A stretch of 64,000 nucleotides of DNA from Simmondsia chinensis (GCA_018398585.1 JAGTTD010000009.1:10421193-10485192); one strand, 5' to 3'; positions 21,266 to 32,734 are shown, counted from the first letter of the stretch. The notes: generated by a model not told the origin, from the letters alone. A program made the numbers and translations.

Positions 21266-22721
21266 CGTTTGCTTTTGTTGTTTGATATAATTTAAATTTT
21301 GGATTGAACTCTCTTTATCTTGCAGATCCTTTTGTTATCCCTACCATCCCTACCATGAATATTTTGTTGCTCATATACTAAACACTTGTACTATACACAT
21401 TTCTTATCCTACTAACAAGATTGTTTAGTATCTTTTCTTCTATGTCTTGTTTTATAGCTTGTTATTTCATCCTTTTCCTTTTGGATTTGGCCCCCCACAC
21501 ACATAGCTAAATGTGTTAACCCTACGGCACAAATGCCTCAGGTCATCTCTTTCCTTTCCTTGTTTGTATTTACTTTTGTTTGATCTGTATTAAGAATAAT
21601 GCAAGGTTTGGGTTTAGGGATGGCTTGTATGGTATAAAATTTTGTTTGTCCTTTTAGCAAACTTTTGCTTAAAGTAGCTAAGTTTTTGGCGTAAATTAGC
21701 ATAGAATTATTGTGGCTTATATTTAAGTTCAAATTTGAGATGTGCTACAATAGTAAGAATATTTATTAATGAAATTACTCTTGGATCTAACTTTTGAATT
21801 TGTTGTTTCGGTCTTTTAACTAGTTGGGAATAATTTTAGAAATTTGAATCAAGCATTTTACTAATAATAATGTCGAAATTAATAGTTTATCTTATTATCT
21901 TGAGTGATGCTATCCAAATAGAAAGGGTACCAATGCCTGTTCAATTGGGTAAGTACCTTTGACTTGTTGGCTCTTGTATTCCTGTGTCTCGAGCAAGAAA
22001 GCCCGTAGGGATGTCTTAACACCTGGTACCTTGAGCCAATTGGGACGGGAGCTGTCGGTCGAATGCTCGTTGCACGGACCATTGGGAAAGCTTAAGAAGA
22101 ACCAACTTTATTAACTCACTTTAATAAGTACCAATGCCTAGTATGAGCAAAATATTTTTCTAATGTATGTGCTAGTAACAACTTAGGCTGTGAATTCCTT
22201 TGACTCAAGCCATTAGGTCCGAGGAGTGCTCTTTACTCAATTATTTGAGCAAGCTAGATCGGGAGTTACCAGCCAAAAACTTGCTACATGGGTCTTAGGC
22301 AGACAAGCCTGACCATGAGTTACTTTAAAAAAAATATAGAGAGAAAAAGAAGAAAGCAAGAGAGAAAAGAGAAGCATTGATATTTCATTTTTAATTAAGG
22401 GTAGTTCGGTAGGCTAACTAATCCCTCTAATTATTCTATCTATTCATCTTAAATATAAAAGGTTTGGAACAAGAAAAAGATAAGAGAAGTTCTAAGCTCG
22501 CTCACTAGTAAAAAGACTTGAATCACAAGAACTTGATTTTGAGCCAGTGTAATAATAATATTACATAAAGAATTCTATACTCTTAGGTACACCTTCAAAT
22601 GTGCTTGGAAATATTTTTCACAGGTATTCTTGCCAATGCATGCCCGATTAAATTTTATCATTGTTAGCTTGTTTGAGTTGAATCTTGCTTGACGACAAGC
22701 AAGGTGTGGGCTTGGGGATGC

Positions 22722-24100
22722 TCCATGCCTTATTTTTACATATTTTATTCCTCATCCCTATGACATATTCAGTTTTGCCATGTGTGTTCTGTTGTAATCT
22801 AGGAGCATTTAATGCTTCGAGTGCATCAGAGCAAAAAAAGTTGGCAAAGTGGTGAAATCAAACATATATTGAAGACTATTATGAGAAACACGACTGCTTG
22901 AGTAAAAGAAGGACCCATCAGGTCGTAATTCAGTAACCCAAATAGATCTCCTAGGGTTTCGGGCAGTAAAAGACTAATCACAAAGTACCGCTCGGTCAGT
23001 AGCCCACAGTTGGACTGATCCAACATTCGGACTACCGATCGATCCGCAGCAGACAAAGGGCTAGCCGATTGATTGGCTATATATCCACAGCGGACCTTAG
23101 GACAAGCCCCGGGTATAAATAAAGAGGGGCTTGACCTATTTTTCTAATATTTTGCCTCGTGTCCTCTCCTTCTCTCTTTGACAAAGCCTCTGTGAGATCC
23201 AAGCTTTCTTAAATGCTAAAGTTCAAGTGGTCAGAGTGTAGGGGGAATCAAAGTAAGGATCGATGTTCAATGACAATTGAGGGAGCCCCCAATTCTTAGT
23301 TTTATTCATTTTTTGTTTTTCTTTATGATTTTAATGACGTGCAAAACTCCCATATAGAAGTAGACTCTTCTAGTTTAGGGATGAAGGATGAGCAGCTGTC
23401 TTTATCATAGATTTGTATTATAACTTTGACAATGATTTGGTTATGTTAATTTTGCACTCTTGTGAGGAATTATTCATGTCACTTTGCTTTTGTTGTGTGT
23501 GCTTGTAGCCATGTTTAGATCTCCAACTATTTAGTTTTTTTTCGAACTTGTAGCATATAACTATAACATAACAGGTTTTCACGCATGGTCAAAGTTGAGG
23601 TTTTATCCAACCCTAAAAACAATCTTTATATTTGAATTAGGAGCAAGAAAGGAATTAAGTAGTGCTAATGAGATAACCTATGCTACACTTAAGGTGATAA
23701 GATAGCCTTAATTTAGATACTAACCTAGATTTAATGCTTATAGATACTAACCTAGATTTAATGCTTATAGCCTCAGCCCCTTAAATCATTATCTTAAGTA
23801 AAATATAAAGACGGGATATGAGTTAAGCTACCCTGAATTTATTCCCTAAACTATCCTTAATCGAATTGACATCCTTTTCACTGTTTTAATTGCTTTAGCA
23901 TTGTTAATTGCTCACTTCACTGACAAAACCTAAAATTCAACCACTCATTGATAATATAATTTTACTTAACACCGATTCCCTTATGCTTACGCGTAGAAAA
24001 TTTTAAATCACTTTTAAAACATCATCAATAATCGCTCATCCCAAGTCTCAAATGGTGATGCTATTATTGCAGCGTTTTACCGAGACTAGATAACTTCAGT
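22722..24100 (+). repeat. LTR of Ath1 (right limit uncertain)
   Basis: It starts TGCTCCATGCC after a G-rich tract. It contains TATAAATA at 23114 in a GC-rich context and a CT-rich stretch just downstream. A diverged copy at 24402-25490 aligns along its first kilobase. A perfect 27-bp tandem duplication lies at 23714-23767. The 3' end is not clear by eye, so the limit is approximate. Confidence 0.62.
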
Positions 24101-24127
24101 GCAAAGCCATGTCCAATGCATGTTGGT

Positions 24128-24335
24128 GATGCCGGGATTGCATTGTTGGCCTGGGACTAGAAATCTATTACAAAGCTAACTCACGTAGATGGGAGATGGG
24201 AGTATGGCCGTTTGATAACATGAAAAAAGTAGTGGAAAATTAAACCCCATATCGGTGGGCTATGTGTTCAATGGAAAAAATATATACCGAGGGCTAGGGA
24301 GAAACACCTTCGATCTGTATCACTGGTGTCAAAGC
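24128..24335. repeat. dispersed repeat shared with 50632-50850
   Basis: Common blocks in the same order are GGTGATGCC, AAAGC(C/T)AACTC, GTGG-AAAATT-AAACCC and CTTTGATCTGTATCA-like. Identity is perhaps 70% by eye over about 200 bp. No coding is visible. It precedes the second LTR copy here and lies alone at 50.6 kb. Its family is not recognised. Confidence 0.55.
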
Positions 24336-24401
24336 TATAGATATTATGTTATGAATTTCTGGTCATATGGGGGGCTGATGTTGTCCACCTGTCATATGGG
24401 G

Positions 24402-25490
24402 GGTGATGTGCCTTATATTTACATATTTTATTCTCCATTTCTGGGACATATTTGGCTTTTACATGTGTGTTCTTTTGTAATCTGGGTACATTTAGGCTTG
24501 GAGTGCAACAAAGCAAACAGAGGTTGAAAAGCGACATAATAAAGCATAATTGAGGCATATTTGAAGACTAGTTTGAGAAACTAAACCACGTGTGTGAAAG
24601 AATGACCAATTGGGTTGTAATTTCGTATCTCAAATAGGTCTCTTAAAGCTTCTGGTACTAAACGATCAATCGACATGAAGTACCGATTGGTCAGCGGTCC
24701 GCAGCAGGACACGGTTTACAATGGGGCTCCCAATCGATTGGGAAATTGGGCCGATCAATTTGCCCGACACAATAACCAAGCCTATCAATCGGCCCAATTT
24801 CTTTGACGTGACCGCTAGGTTACGCTGCAAGTATAAATAAAGAGGTGGAGACTTATTTTCATAGCTTTTTGGTCGTGTCTCCTCTCCTTTGTCTTTCCCG
24901 AAGTCGCTACAAGATCCAAAGGTTCTCAAATGCCGAAGGTAGGTGGTAGGAGTGCTGGAAGGATCAAAGCTTGGATCAACGTCAACACAAATTTGGGGAG
25001 TCTCAGTTTCCTAGTTTCTTTTCATTGTTGCTTTCTTAATTTTAACAATGTGTAAAACTTTTATGGAGGAGTAGACTTTTTAGTTTAGGGATGAAGGATG
25101 GGTAGCCGTCCGTATCCCAGATCTATATTGTGCTTTTGACAATAGATTTATGTTATGTTATATATGCACCTCTATGAGGAATTTATGATTGTTGTTTGGC
25201 GCTTCTTTAAGTGTGCTCGTAGCCATGCTAAGATCTCCAAAACTTTTATGGAGGAGTAGACTTTTTAGTTTAGGATGAAGGATGGGTAGCCGTCCGTATC
25301 CCAGATCTATATTGTGCTTTTGACAATAGATTTATGTTATGTTATATATGCACCTCTATGAGGAATTTATGATTGTTGTTTGGCGCTTCTTTAAGTGTGC
25401 TCGTAGCCATGCTAAGATCTCCAAATTATTAGCGCTTGTCTATGAGCTTGTAACCTAGACCATAACACAACTAGTTTTTCACACGTGCTA
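24402..25490 (+). repeat. second copy of Ath1-type LTR, truncated by LINE
   Basis: It starts TGATGTGCC after CATATGGGGGG and aligns with 22722-23600 (TATA box at 24832, the CTCTCCTTTG region, AGTAGACTTTTTAG). It stops where LINE sequence begins at about 25491. A 185-bp near-perfect tandem duplication lies inside it. Confidence 0.65.
25054..25422. repeat. tandem duplication, 2 x about 185 bp
   Basis: Copy 1 is 25054-25238 and copy 2 is 25239-25422. They differ by about one base (GGGATGAAGG versus GGATGAAGG). The more diverged first LTR has only one copy of the region (23340-23525), so the duplication is specific to this LTR and recent. Confidence 0.92.
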
Positions 25491-26000
25491 GGATATAAAC
25501 TGTGACATTCAAGCCATGCTAAAGGAAGGAATGTAGTGGGTATTATTGTGGATAGCTTTTCTAGGGACAAAGTAATAAGGGTCACTAGGATTAGCGATAG
25601 GATCATTACCATCAAGCTAATTTTAGATAAGGAGATACTAAATATTATAAGTGCCAAAGCTCCAAACGTTGGGCAGATAGAACAGAAAAAGGCTAGATTC
25701 TGGGAGGACTTAAACCTGACAATGCAAGGCATACCTTAGAGCAAACAAGTTATGATTAGAGGTGAATTCAATAGACATGTGGGAGCAAGCACAGAAGGTT
25801 ATGTGTCTCACCATGGAGGCTTTAGCTTTGGAATGAGGAACGGGGAGGGTAAGTCTCTGCTAGACTTTTCATCACCTATGAATTAACAGTGGCCAACACC
25901 TTCTTCAGAAAGTGTGAAGACCACGTCATCACATATCGAAGTGGTGGAGCAAAGACCTAGCTTGACTACATATTACTAAGGAAGAGAACCTAAAAGGATT
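25491..26000 (+). pseudogene. LINE endonuclease (exo-endo-phos type), truncated
   Basis: The frame starts with GYKL-stop, then KGRN, VGIIVDSFSRDKVIRV, SDRIITIKL, NIISAKAPNVG and FWEDLNLTMQGIP. After a stop it continues with MIRGEFNRHVG (family G-D-L-N-G-H-V-G, so the catalytic Asp reads Glu) and GKSLLDFSS. Stops at about 25504 and 25737 break it. The nuclease nicks target DNA for target-primed reverse transcription in this class. Confidence 0.85.
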
Positions 26001-26599
26001 GCAAAGATTGCATGGTTATCCCTGGGGAAGACCTCTCAACGCAACATATGGTAGTGTGTGCCGAGGTCAAGGCCCAGAGAATGGGAAAGAAAACCAAGAA
26101 ACCATCACAGCCACGCACGCGTTGGAGGGACCTGAAGGGACAAAAGGCATGAGCCTTTAAGAAAAGAGTTGACCCCAAGCTTAGAGGGGAGTGTGTGGGA
26201 GATGTCAACCTTTTGTGGAACCAAGTAGCCCAAACGATTAGAGATATGGCATGTGAAGTCCTAGGCACATCAAAGGGTGGGGCACCAAATAACAGAGAGG
26301 CCTGGTGGTGGAGCAAGAAGGACCAACAAAGGATTAAAGAAAAACTAGATTGCTTCAGATAGTGGAATTGAAGTGGAGATGAGGAAAACAGACAACAATA
26401 CAAACAAGCCAAGAAGGAAGCTAAGATAGCAGTAAGAGATGCACAATCTAAAGCCTTTAAATATTTCAATAAAAGGCTGGACACAATTAAGGGAGCTAGG
26501 GACCTCTATAGAATTGCAAAAGCAAGAGAGAGGAGGACTAAAGATCTGGAGCAAGTAAGGTGCATAAAGGGGGCAGATGGATGAGTACTCATAGATGAG

Positions 26600-27199
26600 C
26601 AATAAATTAAAGCTAGGTGAAAATCCTATTTTCATGATCTATTCAATGAAAATGGAGATACGGGTGCATCCCTGGGAGAACTACAAGCACCGGCGGAGCA
26701 AGGGTCAGATTGCTACTACACAAAAATTAGACCAGAGGGAGTTAGGGGAGGCATTGAAGAAGATGGGTAGGGATAAAGCAATCAGCCCAGACGAAACACC
26801 CATTAAGTCATGGAAATGCACGGGAGTAACGGGTGTCAGGTGACTAACCAAATTATTTAGCCAAATCCTCCAAGAGAAGAAGATGCCTGATGAATGGCGA
26901 AAGAGCACATTAGTTCCCGTGTATAAGAGCAAAGACAACATTCAGAGTTGTGCCAACTATGGAGGAATCAAACTAATGAGCCACACTCTGAAGCTCTGGG
27001 AGCAGGTCATAGAAACAAGACTGTGACAAAGAGCAGGAGTCTTAGAGAATCAATTTGGACTTATTCTAAGGAGGTCAATGATAGAAGCCATCCATCTATT
27101 AAGGAGGTTGATAGAATATTATAGATATAGACAAAAAGACCTCCTTATGGTTTTCATTTATTTGGAGAAGGCATATGATAGAGTACCAAAACAGCTCTT

Positions 27200-27234
<35 letters not shown>

Positions 27235-27640
27235 TTGTGTTCTTGGAGAGAAAAAGCATCCCCTAACTCTATATGCTAGTCATCAAAGACATGTATGAAT
27301 ACCCCCAAACCAATGTGTGCACAACGGAAGGGGATACGGATGGATCAACCTTGAGCCCTTTTCCATTCTTTTGGTAATGGACGAGCTTATAAGGCACATC
27401 CAAGGGGACGTGCCTTGGTGCATGCTCTTCATAGATGACATAGTCCTAGTGGGAGAATATAGAGAGAAGGTGAATGAGAAACTTGAACTTTGGAGGAAGG
27501 CCTTAGAATCAAAAGGTCTAAGACTCAGTAGATCTAAGACCGAGTATATGGAACTCAAGTTTTTTGCCTCTACCATGCCAAGCATAGAAGTCGTCAAGAT
27601 TGGATCAAAGTGTACACCACAAAATTAAATACTTGGGTTT
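26600..27640 (+). pseudogene. LINE reverse transcriptase, broken
   Basis: Motifs in order are ALKKMGRDKAISPDETPIKSW (read here as KKMGRDKA and SPDETPIKSW), IPVYKSKD-like sequence at 26915, NYGGIKLMSHTLKLWE, VFIYLEKAYDRVPKQLL, and WCMLFIDDIVLV with the catalytic Asp pair at about 27430. The central part is interrupted by a run of 30 G at 27203-27232, which replaces the residues between VPKQLL and ERKSIP. Several stops are present. The clade call rests on the order and wording of these motifs. Confidence 0.87.
27203..27232. repeat. homopolymer run of 30 G in LINE RT
   Basis: Thirty consecutive G interrupt the RT frame. It could be an expanded G tract able to form quadruplexes, or a sequencing or assembly artefact. 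Flanking RT codons are otherwise recognisable. Confidence 0.95.
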
Positions 27641-28480
27641 CGTGATTGAACAAGAAGATGAAGTGGATGTAGATATCAACAATATGATTAAAGTAGGGTG
27701 GCACAAATGGAGGATGGCCTATGCAGTACTATGTGATACGAAAGGGTAAATATTATAAGACAGTTGTCAGGCTAGCTATGTCTTACGGGGCAGAGTGCTG
27801 GCCAGTTAAGTGTCAGCATACACAGAAGCTAAAGGTAGCCGAGATAAGGATGCTGAGATTGATGTGTGGACAAATAAAGAAGGACAAGATTAGAAATGAT
27901 GTAATAAGAGGCTAATTAGGCATCGCTCCAATTGAGGATAAGTTGAGAGAGCAACGCCTGCGGTGGTTTGGGCATGTTAGGAGGAGACCCATCATTGGCC
28001 CCGTCAGGAGATGCGAACAACTCCTTATAACAGATGGGAAATGAACGAGAGGCCGACCAAAGAAGAGTTGGGCGGAGACGATTCGACATGACCTCATCTA
28101 TCTCACCATAAACGAGGAGATGGCGCTAGACAGAGCCCAGTGGACGATTAGCTTAGGTGTAACAGATATAGCAGTGTAGGAACATCGATCACTTGTGAGC
28201 TCATCCAAAGACCAAGAGGATGCTCATATGCCATGTTGTGACACAATTTGACGGATGTGAGGAGAGAAAGAAACCGGCTAAAGAAGAGTTGGATGAAGAC
28301 TCGCCACTGCCTCTGTGACGTGATGCGAACAACTTCATGATACAAACAGAAAAAGAAGACATGGCCGGCCAAAGAAGAGTTCGAAGAAGAGAAATTGACA
28401 GGACCCTGCCTATCCCAACCTAAAGGAAAATGGCCTTGCATAAGAGCTCAGTCGAGGATTAGTATAGGAGTAGTATAGGG
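27641..28480 (+). pseudogene. LINE ORF C-terminal region
   Basis: It contains AVRLAMSYGAECW-like sequence, KVAEIRMLRLMCGQIKKDKI, APIEDKLREQRLRWFGHVRR and RGRPKKSW, the conserved tail of plant RTE polyproteins. Imperfect repeats of the CGGCCAAAGAAGAGTT block follow at about 28050, 28275 and 28365, suggesting internal duplication of this tail. Multiple stops are present. Confidence 0.8.
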
Positions 28481-28636
28481 ATAAACGATGTATCGAGTAC
28501 CCATAAGATAGTCCTAGTACCATGAGGTTACTGTATGGTGGTTTGTATATACGCACCACTGGCGTACGTTAGTTGCTCAGTGCTTCTAGGATGTATTACC
28601 TTAGAGTATAATGGTGCTGCTGACACGCCCATACTC

Positions 28637-28690
28637 TCTCTCTCTCTCTCTCTCTATACTTCATCTCTCTCTCTCTCTCTCTCTCCCCCT
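28637..28690. repeat. (CT)n microsatellite
   Basis: Two CT-dinucleotide blocks are separated by ATACTTCAT. They lie in the 3' part of the LINE. Short frames read across them are low-complexity Ser/Leu repeats and not genes. Confidence 0.9.
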
Positions 28691-29100
28691 CGTTGCTTAT
28701 ACGCTCGAGGTGCTCTACACACACTCTCTCTCTATATGCTTCTTCGCTTTTACCTTTTACCACTTACATTATGCTCTGGCTCTGGCTCCTATGTCTCTAT
28801 GCTTCTTTGCTCCCATGCTTCCATGCCTCTATGCGTACATGTTTACTTGCTAACTTGCTTCGTTGCTTGTTCATTTGTTTACTTGCTATATACTTCCATG
28901 CATACTTGCCTAGCATGATATATATGCATCACATGTTCTTCATATCTATAATAACTATCATAACCATCAAATATCAGGTTGGGGGTCCCCGAAAATAGTC
29001 TCTCGCCTGGGTCTCACCCTAGTGGGGTGAGGCTGCGTACATCCTTCCCCTCCTAGACCCAGCAGGACCCCTTGAGGCACTAGGCATGTTGTTGTTGTTG

Positions 29101-30026
29101 TATGAATCAACCAAGTTGAAATGCTATAAATAGAGAAGTAAGCAAGAGCTGAAGGCATAAATTCAACCAATTCATTCATTAAAAAAAAAAAAAACCCACA
29201 CGATTTTGTATACAAAAGGAAGGAAAGAAAGAGTTTGGTTTTGTGTTCTTCATTTCCAAAGTTCGTTTCTATCTTTTTTTTCACTTTAGTTCATGGCTTT
29301 TGCTTTAGTTTTGCTTTGTATTATGTTAGTCATGAACTAATTTAGTTTCTCCAAGGCCACGATTTGGCCTAAGTTACAATTTATGCTCTTTTCTAGTTCA
29401 AATTATTCTTTGTTTCTTAATTCCATGGTTGAAGTGTTTGTTATTGCTTTTCATGGGTTTTGAGTGCTTGATCACCATTCAGAACTTGTAATGAATCATA
29501 ATGAGTCTGAGAGAATATTTATGATGATTGATAAATTAATAAACGCTAGAATTTGAGCAAATGCGAGAGATAGATTAACGCGATTTGTGTGGTCTTGTAA
29601 GTGAAAGCAATAAATCTTTGTAACCCTTTTCTTTTTTAAATTCACGTAAGAGATTGGCGAGTTAATAGGTAAAAGAGTATGCTAAGTATTGCTCAAGAGA
29701 GAATATTTAGTAAATTATGATTTTGAACCATCAACATAGATAAACAACTGGAGTACTGAGAATAAGAAGTCGTATTGATGCAACTAGGTGAAATCGGATG
29801 CCTTCGATTTTAAAATCAGCCCACATACTTTAAAAATTAGTAAATATTTTAGATTCTTACCATTTCATTAGTATCAATTTAAAAACATTAAAATTCGGTT
29901 ATTCAAATATCAGTAAAACTACTAATTCCAATAATCATTTGATAAAAGAATCCTCGTGGGAACGATACTTTATTTACTATTTATTACTTAATACGACTAG
30001 TACACTTGCTAAATAATCATGCACCA
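29101..30026 (+). repeat. 5' LTR of Ath2, 5'-truncated
   Basis: It begins at the LINE tail with ATGAATCAACCAAGTTG, which corresponds to about 39882 in the 3' LTR, so roughly 420 bp are missing. TATAAATAG lies at 29125. It ends GCACCA next to the primer-binding site. Blocks shared with the 3' LTR and the solo LTR at 55046 include GAGAGATAGATTAACGCG-like and CTCGTGGGAACGATACT. Confidence 0.85.
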
Positions 30027-30032
30027 AGTTTT

Positions 30033-30050
30033 TGGCACCGTTACTGGGGA
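30033..30050 (+). other. primer-binding site of Ath2 (tRNA-Asp type)
   Basis: TGGCACCGTTACTGGGGA differs at three positions from TGGCGCCGTTGCCGGGGA, the tRNA-Asp complement used by Athila-group elements. It lies just after the LTR end. Confidence 0.82.
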
Positions 30051-30232
30051 TTGTTTTTATTTGAGTGATATCGATACCACCAAGTCTTAATACTAATTTG
30101 AATTCATTTTGTTCAAACTTGCAAAACTTGTTTAAATTTGAAGAAGAAATCTCATTTTTTTGTTTTCATTTATTTTATTCATCTAGATAGATTTTTCGAA
30201 GTTAGGATTTGTATTCAAATACTTTTACTACA

Positions 30233-30258
30233 CCCCCCCCCCCCCCCCCCCCCCCCCC
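30233..30258. repeat. homopolymer run of 26 C followed by A-run
   Basis: Twenty-six C followed by seven A occur in the leader between primer-binding site and gag. Like the G run at 27203 it could be a real expansion or an artefact. Confidence 0.95.
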
Positions 30259-30584
30259 AAAAAAATGATTTTTGTTAACTTTTGTGTTTTTTCATTACAT
30301 TTATCTTTCTTTTAACTTTTAAGTTCATTTTTCTCATTTTGTATGCTAAACCCACAAGAAGATGAAATTATTCCCTTGGATCCTGAAATTGAAAGAATAC
30401 TTAGAGAACTCAGGAGAACAAAATGAACTGAAACCATGATTGAACAAGGGAGGAAGGGAAAAGAGCTTTGAAAGAATATATGGTTCCAATAGTTGGTGGA
30501 TGCACATCTAGCATTTGATGTCCACCTATCCAAGCAAATAATTTGGAAATAAAACTAGCAATCATACAAATGATCCATAGTTCA

Positions 30585-31760
30585 ATTTGGCGGGTTACCT
30601 AGTGAGGACCCGCACTTGCATATCTCTAACTTCTTAGATATTTGATACATTCAAGCATAATGGCATCAATGATGATGCAATTCGCTTGAGGCTATTCCCG
30701 TTCTCATTAAGAGACAAAGTTGAAGCATGGTTAATGTCATTACCTCCTAGTACTATAGCAACATGACATGATTTGGTGCAAAATTTCTCGCAAAATATTT
30801 TCTACTAGCCAAACTCACTAAGATGGGGAATGACATTACCTCATTCACACAATATGACATGGAATCTTTATATGAAGCATGGGAAAGATGTAAAGAGCTT
30901 TTGAGAAGGTGTCCACATCATGTTTTACAAATTTTGATGCAAATCCAAACATTTTACAATGGTTTGGCACTAAACACTCAAATTATGGTAGAAGCGGCAG
31001 CTAGAGGAGCACTGAACAGCAAAAGATCTAAAGAAGCATATGAGTTGCTTGAAGTAATGGCTAGTAGCAATTATGGGAGAACAAATGATTGTATAGTGCC
31101 AAAGAAACCTTTAACAGTTCACACAATGGATGCATTCACAACGTTATCTGCTCTACTTTCAATGATCCCAAAACAATTGGATAACATGAATGTTAATGTC
31201 ATTCACTATCTTATACTAAAGTGAGAATTTTGTGCAGGAAATCACGCAAGTTTGGAATATCAAATGGGAAACACTTTTGCCTCATCAAGTGTTGAGAAAG
31301 CCAATTATGTTTCAAATTTTCAAAAAGCTCAACACAACCCCTTATCCAATACCTACAACTGAATTTGGAGGAACGACCTAAATCACTCTTCGAGCAATCA
31401 AGGAACCCCTAGACCTCTTACTCATCCACCTCTAGAGAAGAAACTTGATCTGGAGGAGATGTTTAGGAAAGTTAATGCAAGAAACAACAAATTTCATGCA
31501 TGAAACTAGGGCTAACTTTAAGAATCACAAAGCTTCCATCCGGAACCTCGAGACCCAAGTGGGAAAATTTTCAAACCAACTTTCTGAGAAGTCCCAAGGT
31601 TCCCTACCAAGCAGCACAGTGACCAACCCAAAAACAGTACATAAATGCCATTACTATGGAAAAACCACCACAAGGGGCAACCCAGCAAAACCCACCATGA
31701 CTGAATCATACCTTGAACTTGAGCGAGTTGACGAGACTGAAAACTAAGAGGAAAGCAAAT
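30585..31760 (+). pseudogene. Athila Gag (Ath2), broken
   Basis: The Athila Gag core is readable: FGGLPSEDPHLHISNFLDI, then AIRLRLFPFSLRDKVEAWL, then a 133-codon frame (30823-31224) with DITSFTQYDMESLYEAWER, KELLRRCPHHVLQILMQIQ, FYNGL and AAARGALNSKRSKEAYELL. A second frame, 31445-31747, holds the downstream region (NFKNHKASIRNLETQVGKFS). These segments are hallmarks of plant Athila Gag. Stops and frame changes near 30640, 30765 and 31222 inactivate it. Confidence 0.88.
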
Positions 31761-31917
31761 CAAAGAGGGCTGAGCCTAAGCCCAAAAAAACAAAAAATAA
31801 AAAATTTCATTTCCTCAATGTTTGAAAATGCCTATTAAATTTCTAAAAATTTTCAAGAAATTACCTATTAATGTCTCTTTTACTAATATGTTTGAACAAA
31901 TGCTCAAAATGCAAAAT

Positions 31918-32430
31918 TCTTGAAAGAAATCTTGTCCAAAAAGAAAAAATTGGAAGAGTTCGAGACTGTGGCACTGAATGAAGAATGCAATGCCATAGTA
32001 CAAAAGAAGCTTCCTCCTAAACTAAAAGATACAGGGAGTTTTTCAATAACTTGCACCATTAGCACATGTACTTTTGATAAAGTTTTATGTGATTTAGGTA
32101 CAAGCATTAATTTGATGCCACTCTCTATTTTTGGAAAGATTGGTCTAGGGAAATTGAAGCATACCACGGTATCACTCAAATTGATGGACATGTCAATTAA
32201 TATCAACGAAGAGTGATAGAGGATGTTTTGGTGAAAATAGACAAGTTCATCTTTGTGGCCAATTTTGTAGTGCTTGACATAGAGGATTAAGAGATAACTC
32301 TTACTCTTGGCCGACCTTTCCTTGTAGCAGGAAGGGCCATAATGGACTTGCAACAAGGGAAATTGATCTTAAAGGTGGAAGATGAGCAAGTGGCCTTCAA
32401 TGTTTTTGAGCCCATAAAACTTTCATTTAA
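31918..32430 (+). pseudogene. Athila aspartic protease (Ath2)
   Basis: A frame of about 98 codons has ECNAIVQKKLPPKLKDTGSF, an SITCTI segment, the active-site region KVLCDLGTSINLMPLS (D-L-G in place of D-S/T-G, as in the family) and GLGKLKHTTVSLKLMD. After a stop at about 32214 come a DVLVKIDKFIFVANFVVLD-type segment, LGRPFLVAGRAIMDLQQGK and LKVEDEQVAFNVF. It is shorter than an intact gene and broken twice. Confidence 0.85.
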
Positions 32431-32734
32431 GAAGGAAGCTTGTTTCTCAAAATGTAGATCAAGTTTCTCTAACTAAGTCAAATGATTTAGGGGCCACAGA
32501 TGACTTAGTGAGGAAACGTTCTCAAGTGCGCAAAAGGAAATAAAAGGAGTGGCATGTCAAACCTAAAGATCCCATGTATAGAAGAAAGGGTGGTGAAACT
32601 ACGGATAGTCGCATAATGAATAGTGCTAAGAAGATTCATGGCAAGAGACTAACATTCAGTGTAAATGGGGGAAGCTCCATTTGCGTAAAGGATCCAAGAT
32701 AGAAACATTTTTCAAAAGTTTAGCTAATGACTAT

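Larger units (their letters stand above)
20656..22721 (+). mobile_element. Athila/Tat-like element Ath1: protease remnant and 3' non-coding region
   Basis: A fragment starts inside the protease at the junction with copia A'. It runs without any RT, RNase H or integrase into the 3' region typical of Athila/Tat elements: the GGCAA-type motif near 21250, an intron-like pyrimidine stretch, a degenerate CATTGAGGACAATG block at about 21580, and GTGTCTCGAG/CACCTGGTACC repeats at about 21985-22030. It ends in a polypurine-like tract (GGTGTGGGCTTGGGGA) before the LTR at 22722. Confidence 0.7.
25491..29100 (+). mobile_element. RTE-type LINE, 5'-truncated, decayed
   Basis: A non-LTR retrotransposon with endonuclease, RT and a C-terminal zinc-ribbon-like region runs on the plus strand. 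It ends in a short 3' tail with GTGGGGTGAGGCTGCGTAC and (GTT)n at 29087-29100, typical of plant RTE elements. The N-terminal part of the endonuclease is missing, so the copy is 5'-truncated. Its left flank is an Ath1-type LTR and its right flank an Ath2 LTR, so insertion was accompanied or followed by rearrangement. Confidence 0.88.

Noticed and set aside
21280..21340. Spliced host gene suggested by an intron-like pyrimidine tract before CAG
   Set aside because: It lies in the 3' non-coding region of an Athila/Tat element, and no coding frame flanks it with host-gene motifs.
25990..26635. Minus-strand ORFs of 164 and 96 codons in the LINE
   Set aside because: They are antisense shadows of the LINE linker between endonuclease and RT on the plus strand.
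28535..28998. Three overlapping ORFs of 80-127 codons across the CT repeats
   Set aside because: All three frames stay open because CT-dinucleotide repeats contain no stops. The translations are low-complexity Ser/Leu/Cys and differ completely between frames.
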